A DNA stretch of 64,000 nucleotides from Siphonodentalium dalli. Lineage: Eukaryota; Mollusca; Scaphopoda; Gadilida; Siphonodentaliidae. The translations under genes and the position numbers were made by a program. Where the stretch lies: assembly GCA_032622095.1 (NCBI GenBank), contig CP136069.1:36494194-36558193 (forward strand). Direction: 5' to 3'. Under the pieces are notes generated by a model. That model saw nothing but the letters and a program-made list of their open reading frames with translations, was not told the DNA's origin and made no database searches. Shown here piece after piece: positions 58,870 to 64,000 of the stretch (position 1 is the stretch's first letter; the number at the start of each line of letters is the position of its first letter).

Positions 58870-59045
58870 GGCGATTTCATGTCTAAAGTATTTGATTACA
58901 AATACTTTCCAATTTTATTATTACAAATACTTTCCAATTTTATTATTACAAATACTTTTTCCAGTTGATGTATTTGATTACAAATACAATGCGTCTCTGA
59001 AAGTAATCAAATACCATTGGATTACATCCGATTACTTTGATATGA
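58870..59045. repeat. Short repeat with ATTACAAATACTTTCCAATT units
   Basis: Three ~27-bp units at 58896-58965 share ATTACAAATACTTT. Outer TTTGATTACAAATAC (58888) and GTAATCAAATACC (59000) are roughly inverted, suggesting the remains of a small MITE. Confidence 0.5.
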
Positions 59046-59334
59046 ATTAATGAAGACATTCATATCATATTTTGACGTAGTGTTTTTATATTAAAAAGAG
59101 CACAACATATAGTCAACCTAAATATTATGCTAACATACATGTATGTGTATGGGGCAAACCAGAACTCAAGTTACCATATGTAAATATTTTTACACACAAA
59201 TTATAGCTCATCAGTGCTCTATCATAATCCCCTGTCAGATTATGTGTCATTGTTTAATCAGTGAACGAGGTCTGAATCCAACTAATCTCTTAATTGATGA
59301 CAGGAAGCTAATCCTCACCAGTGCTGACTGTTAT

Positions 59335-59520
59335 CAGGGGTCAATACTATGAAACTTTTTCTTTGTAAGAATCTACAATTGTTTGTAAGAAATAACAATT
59401 TATCATTCCGCCAATACTATGAACCTACGATTACAAACATAAATCACAAATAGTACGTGTTCTTTGTATTTACAAATATCTCCAATCACAAAGAATGTTC
59501 GAGTACTATGAAACATAATT
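59335..59520. repeat. Repeat bounded by ATACTATGAAAC words
   Basis: CAATACTATGAAACTTTTTC, CAATACTATGAACC and AGTACTATGAAAC occur at 59342, 59411 and 59502. Inner TTTGTAAG and TTACAAA words are inverted. Probably a small decayed MITE. Confidence 0.4.
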
Positions 59521-59559
59521 TTTCAGTTTTCGCACCCTTAACCCGGATAATATATATAT

Positions 59560-60140
59560 CTATGATACGCAGGGACGTGACGACAAGGGGTCGATTCACC
59601 TCCTCGTGAAAATATTTGTCAGCTGGAAATTTCAAGAACAACCCACAGGGACGTCGCGACAAGGGGGTTGGGTTGTGTTTCTCGCTCCAAACATTTTATC
59701 AACACGTTCAAAAGCTGGAAATTTGATACCTGAAACAACATGAATTGGAAATTTTACAACAACAATAGGTTGAACTTGTTCTGTTATTATGTTTTTTTCC
59801 AACAATTTATTTGGGGGGTATGTTTTGTTTTAGACCAACATTTGCATGTTTACCTCCTTTGGTCAAAAGTTTGGATTGAAATGGCCTATATTTAGAAATT
59901 GTCAAACCTTATGGGGTGTCAGCTTGGATGTGATGTAGCAGTATGTGTTCCTTGTAACAACTGAAATTACCCAATTTATTGAAAGTTACAACGTTAAGAA
60001 CTTGTCTAGAATGTCTATATAGGGTGTCAAACATAAATTGTCGATTTTCACATCCTTAAACCAGAGCATATAACCATCTGATTCGCATGGATGTAGCCCC
60101 CCTTATGAAAATGTGTTGTCAATGGAAATCATAAACAGGG
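59560..60140. repeat. Diverged direct repeats with CAGGGACGT-GCGACAAGGGG
   Basis: Copies at 59569 and 59646 have GCAGGGACGTGACGACAAGG / ACAGGGACGTCGCGACAAGG followed by AGCTGGAAATTT. A poorer copy lies at 60120. No coding signal. The sequence to 60545 is featureless. Confidence 0.45.
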
Positions 60141-60545
60141 ACATGGCGATAGTGGTCTTGGAAACACGATGCCTGCATGGCACATTACAGCTGTTCAGAA
60201 TAGGAAGGGGCGAGTAGCCGCCAAATCGTATGAGTCACAACATCTCTGACAAAAGTTAGTGATTAATACAAATAGTGAGTGATACTTGCGGATTATAGCC
60301 AACATTAGCATGTAACATGTACTTACCATAATCAATGATATATCCAAGAATGGATAAAAATGACGCGTGTTCCCAATGTGAGTAAGATTTTTCGCTCAAG
60401 AATGCATTGCGAGGTAAATGATACTCATGTTCATGGGCGGATTATCCTTTGAGTTTCAATCGTCGACGCGATATTTGAAAAAGTGTTTTTGACGAAATAA
60501 CGGCCATATTTGGAGAAGTGTTTTAAAGAGCGTAGGTATATAAAT

Positions 60546-60703
60546 ATAAATAATAAACGGCGGATTCCACGTGGTCATGGGTTTTGACAGCGATACAAAA
60601 GCAGCAAACTGCACATGAACCCCTTCGGGGTTCATGCAATTTGCTGAATGTTTCTCGCGGTCAAAATCCCATGACCACATTGAAACCGCCGTTCATTTCT
60701 TAT
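60546..60703. mobile_element. ~158-bp hairpin MITE
   Basis: The arms begin ACGGCGGATTCCACGTGGTC / GACCACATTGAAACCGCCGT and meet at a perfect TGAACCCCTTCGGGGTTCA. The inverted match runs almost the whole length, with a few mismatches. The frames over it are palindrome artefacts. Confidence 0.85.
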
Positions 60704-61200
60704 ATAAACCATGCTGACAATTACTCGGATGGAGGGTTGGACACCCAACCTAGAAATAGCCAGTGATGAGTGCATGCCAATTATACACAAATCGCTGAGG
60801 ATATATGGTAACTCCTTCGCCACCTCCCGATAACTGTACTAATGCATGGGGAGTAGATACCCAGTGCTTTGCTAAGAATTATCATTGTATGATTATTTTT
60901 GACATGACAATAGAGTCTGTTCACTCATCATGGTACTGTGCCGATACATTCAAGATCAAGAGAACACACTAATTGCCGCCGATGGAGTCATTGTCACAAG
61001 GTATCGATAACATTCATAGCCGCCAGCTTTTCACAGGCGATCACATTTGTAGCTAGCTTTTCAAATTTTTCGCTTAATGAAACAACATGTGACGTCAAGA
61101 ACTCGAGCAATTCAGTGACATTAGGTATATGAATTATTAACTGGTATTGAATAAATTTCCTCCCTTACAAATGTAAGTTGCTAGTCATTCATCCACTCAA
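60704..61200. other. Spacer with an inverted partner of 61740-61810
   Basis: GCCAGCTTTTCACAGGCGATCACATTTGTAGCTAGCTTTTCAA at 61022-61064 is the complement of the GAAGCTGGCTACGAATGTGATCGCC-type sequence at 61743-61815. The 97-bp array is thus bracketed by inverted motifs. Confidence 0.55.
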
Positions 61201-61201
61201 G

Positions 61202-61705
61202 AATCATATGTATAAGGTGGGCCGCTCACCACCCCATCCCGCCACCCGTAGTATCTTATGCGCCGCAGGCGCTGGAGACTAATGCTACTGCCCACATAAA
61301 TAATATGTATAAGGTGGCCCGCCAACCACCCCATCCCGCCACCCATAGTATATTATGCGCCGCAGGCGCTGGAGACTAATGCTACTGCCCACATAAATAA
61401 TATGTATAAGGTGGCCCGCCAACCACCCCATCCCGCCACCCATAGTATATTATGCGCCGCAGGCGCTGGAGACTAATGCTACTGCCCACATAAATAATAT
61501 GTATAAGGTGGCCCGCCAACCACCCCATCCCGCCACCTATAGTATCTTATGCGCCGCAGGCGCTGGAGATTAATGCTACTGCCCACATAAATCATATGTA
61601 TAAGGTTCCCCCCCCCCCCCCCCACCACCGCATCCCGCCACCCATAGTATCTTATGCGCCGTAGGCGCTGGAGACTAATGCTACTGCCCACATAAATAAT
61701 ATGCC
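61202..61705. repeat. 97-bp tandem repeat, five units
   Basis: ATATGTATAAGGTGG starts at 61206, 61303, 61400, 61497 and 61594, exactly 97 apart. Each unit has CCATCCCGCCACCCATAGTA, the dyad GCGCCGCAGGCGC and GGAGACTAATGCTACTGCCC. The last unit has a C16 run (61608-61623). Since 97 is not a multiple of three, coding is unlikely despite an open minus frame. Confidence 0.95.
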
Positions 61706-61815
61706 CACAATCAGTGTCGTTCATTGCACCCAAATGAATACAAGAAGCTGGCTACGAATGTGATCGCCCTTGAAAATTTGCCTACAGTTGTGATCAATCT
61801 GAAAAGCTGGCTACG

Positions 61816-64000
61816 AATTTACGAATATTTATTTGTTGTATTGTTTTCGGATGGTTAAAAAACGCGTCCATGTGTGAGACATTCCTGAAGCTACTCGCAG
61901 TATAAGGGGATTACGCGACTGTCTTTCGTGATTATATAGTACTTAAACGGACATTGCTCATTCAAACTTTGAAAGTTTTGTATACTTATTTCGGGAAGCG
62001 GGGTCTCAAAACATACATATGTAAACTACTCCCGAGCGAATTCGCCGATATAGTGCTAACAAACAATTTGTGTTAGTTATTATGTTTGCGTAAATGTATG
62101 ATGTCGTTTCGTTGTTGCGGTTATATGTTTCTAATCAGCCGATCTTCCGAGTGATGCCGACAGCGTTCGTGTGTTTTCGGAAATAAGTGCATTCTCGATA
62201 CCGCCATGTTTGTGGCGTATTTTGTTTGCCAAGGTTTGCATCATTTTCGGTACGCGATAAGGTGTTTACGTTGGATCTTATTTGTCCATGTGAGAATACC
62301 ATTTTTCTCTGTTGACAAGGACGGTTTTCCAGTTTGTTACAATGTCAACAGGGGGGGGGGGGTAGTAAAAAACTTTGCAGGAAGGTACGCCGTTTTTTTT
62401 GCATCTGGCATATTCGGGGACCCACCACCCCCAAACCTGCAAAAAGACAATAGTCCCAATTTGCTGACAGCCACCCACCCCCCCCCCAAATTTCATTAAC
62501 AATGGTCTACATTCGCACGAAACTCTACTGATATCACTCACATGACTGGGAATTATCTCAGTTAGTTCAAATTACAGTTTCAGAAGCTGTTTTAATTAAA
62601 AAAAATGTGTTTTATAAATTGCTGATTATCTGTAAACCTATTTATTCATAAGCTGTCAATCCACATAACACTGTAAAACCATTGGTTGTCACACATTTAG
62701 CTGTTGAAGTTTATTCCTCGATAACCTAAAGTTCTTGATAACTTTCCCAGCTACAGAAATGACAGTAGCGTCGAGCCTAAACAATGTACCTGGAAACTGT
62801 TCGATACTTCCTGCGATATAAAATGAAATTTCGGTGCTGCATCATAATTCCTTGTATTGACAATAACCGTGCTAGATGCTAATATTCAGTGCACAAGTAA
62901 CCAAACAAATCAACAAGATTGAACATTGCAAAGAAGTGAACACTGAAATTAAAAGCAACACAATTTGTGTCACCGCGGTCGACTATATCAATCCAACGTG
63001 CATCTTTACAGCTGCCATGTGCATGATAAGTTGCCAATAGGCAATCAACTACGCTGAATTCCCGACGTGATTTCATCACTCGATGGGCACCAGTGTTTAG
63101 TGACAAATGTCTCTTTCAACTCAACGTGTATGTTTCGTAAGACATAGTCTCACTGTCATACGCTACTTATACTTCCAAGTTTGGTGGTTCTCCTTTGAAA
63201 TGACGGATTAAATTATAAGAAACGAGTCTTGTTTCGATTAAAGTGATATGGAACACTCCGGTATGGTGATCAAATAGAAATGGAGAGTAATCTTGTTTAA
63301 AGTAGTAATTTTTACAAATTGTATATCCAAATTGACAACACACACCGTCATTCTTTTATCTGAATTAATTGCAGTGACTCTCGATCGCGAAACAGTTTTC
63401 GTTAGCTTATTGCCGATAGATGCGTCCCGAATCGATTAGTAAATAGTTACTATTAAGCGTAGTTCTGACTATGTTTTCTATGGAGTGGTACGGTCTATTT
63501 GTTTAAAATGTTCGGCGAATGTTAGTAGAATGTTACATTCCTCCATTTGTCATAGCGCCTAGATATAACGTATCAGTATCATGCACCCGAACAAGTACAT
63601 AATATATCTTTAAGGTTATGAGTTTTCAAATAGTGCGCGTTCTATGATTTATCTTCAAACTGTTCGGTAAAAACTCCAGAACCGTAATCGAAACAAGAGT
63701 TATTTCTTAAATAATCCCGGCCCCGGCAGATCCTCTCACTAACATACGTAGGATCTTCACCTGGAATGGATATCGATCCATCACTGAGGCTTAGTAGAGG
63801 ATCTTCAGTTGAAGCAGACGGAAGGGTGATAACTCTAAATAGAACGTCCTTTGACGAAATAACGGAGAAATGTACGAAAGAATATTAAACACCACAATTG
63901 TTCAACTTTGGTCTACAATAAGTCAAATTCTCCTATTGTGTGTGTGAGCCTGGATGCGGTTTTGTGCACGCTCCAAATAGGTCTGTTATTTTGTTAAAAG
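61816..64000. other. No recognisable gene
   Basis: AT-rich, with a G12 run at 62351-62362 and C-rich runs near 62480. A minus frame at 63106-62879 has three Cys but no recognised family or firm splice support. Confidence 0.5.

Noticed and set aside
61479-61733. Minus-strand frame with repeated IYVGSSI-LQRLRRIRYY
   Set aside because: It lies in the 97-bp array. The period is not a multiple of three, so the apparent repeat arises only where the C-run shifts frame.
62879-63106. Minus frame with CLLATYHAHGSCKDARW and a TTTTAATTTCAG acceptor followed by a CSLLC-like reading
   Set aside because: The similarity to exon 1's CSLLC is five residues only and runs into a stop within a few codons. It is most likely chance.

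Overview
The window looks like nuclear DNA from an animal, most probably a marine invertebrate. A mollusc or other lophotrochozoan is plausible, but the sequence does not prove it. It is AT-rich and has no long intact gene. It carries a wide range of transposable elements: non-LTR retrotransposons, a DIRS-type tyrosine-recombinase retroelement, piggyBac-like MITEs, Helitron-like ends, foldback elements and several minisatellites. The few credible coding exons are short and have eukaryotic splice sites. Most short open frames in the window are chance or transposon relics.

Host coding signal is confined to the minus strand. Three widely spaced exons fit one secreted, mucin-like C-type-lectin-type gene. 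Exon 1 (36375-36680) has a signal peptide and a Cys-rich, PAN/apple-like segment, with a TATA-like box just upstream. A Thr-rich exon (20188-20652) has phase-1 splice sites at both ends and 34-37-residue repeats. An exon for the N-terminal half of a C-type lectin-like domain lies at 14701-14892 (phase 1-1). A second copy of the last exon at 58324-58515, with its flanking intron, implies a tandem paralogue starting beyond 58.5 kb. That the exons are joined is inference. Exon 1 ends in phase 0, so at least one further exon would be needed between it and the Thr-rich exon.

Layout: 1-4235 is a long-inverted-repeat element filled with ~200-bp tandem repeats and a LINE tail. 5.65-5.83 kb is a 60-bp tandem repeat. 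6.05-8.11 kb is a decayed non-LTR retrotransposon (minus). 8.45-9.12 kb is a short-period repeat. 9.4-14.48 kb is a decayed DIRS element (minus), split by a ~690-bp insertion with a long palindrome. 14.5-15.0 kb is the lectin exon block. 15.0-19.0 kb holds a second LINE tail, dispersed repeats and a 545-bp MITE. 20.2-20.65 kb is the Thr-rich exon. 21.1-26.4 kb holds MITEs, LINE and dispersed repeat copies. 26.1-35.45 kb is a pair of duplicated Helitron-like blocks with ~110-150-bp tandem arrays. 35.75-37.82 kb is exon 1 flanked by two near-identical piggyBac-like MITEs with 4-bp target duplications. 38.2-39.4 kb is a GC-rich inverted-repeat element. 45.78-48.36 kb is a 37-bp minisatellite with a 629-bp higher-order period. 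48.75-53.12 kb is a giant foldback element. 53.3-54.7 kb is an unrecognised decayed ORF cluster. 58.1-58.8 kb is the second lectin exon block. 60.5-61.8 kb is a hairpin MITE and a 97-bp tandem array.

All calls were made by eye from sequence and translated frames. No database search or alignment program was run.
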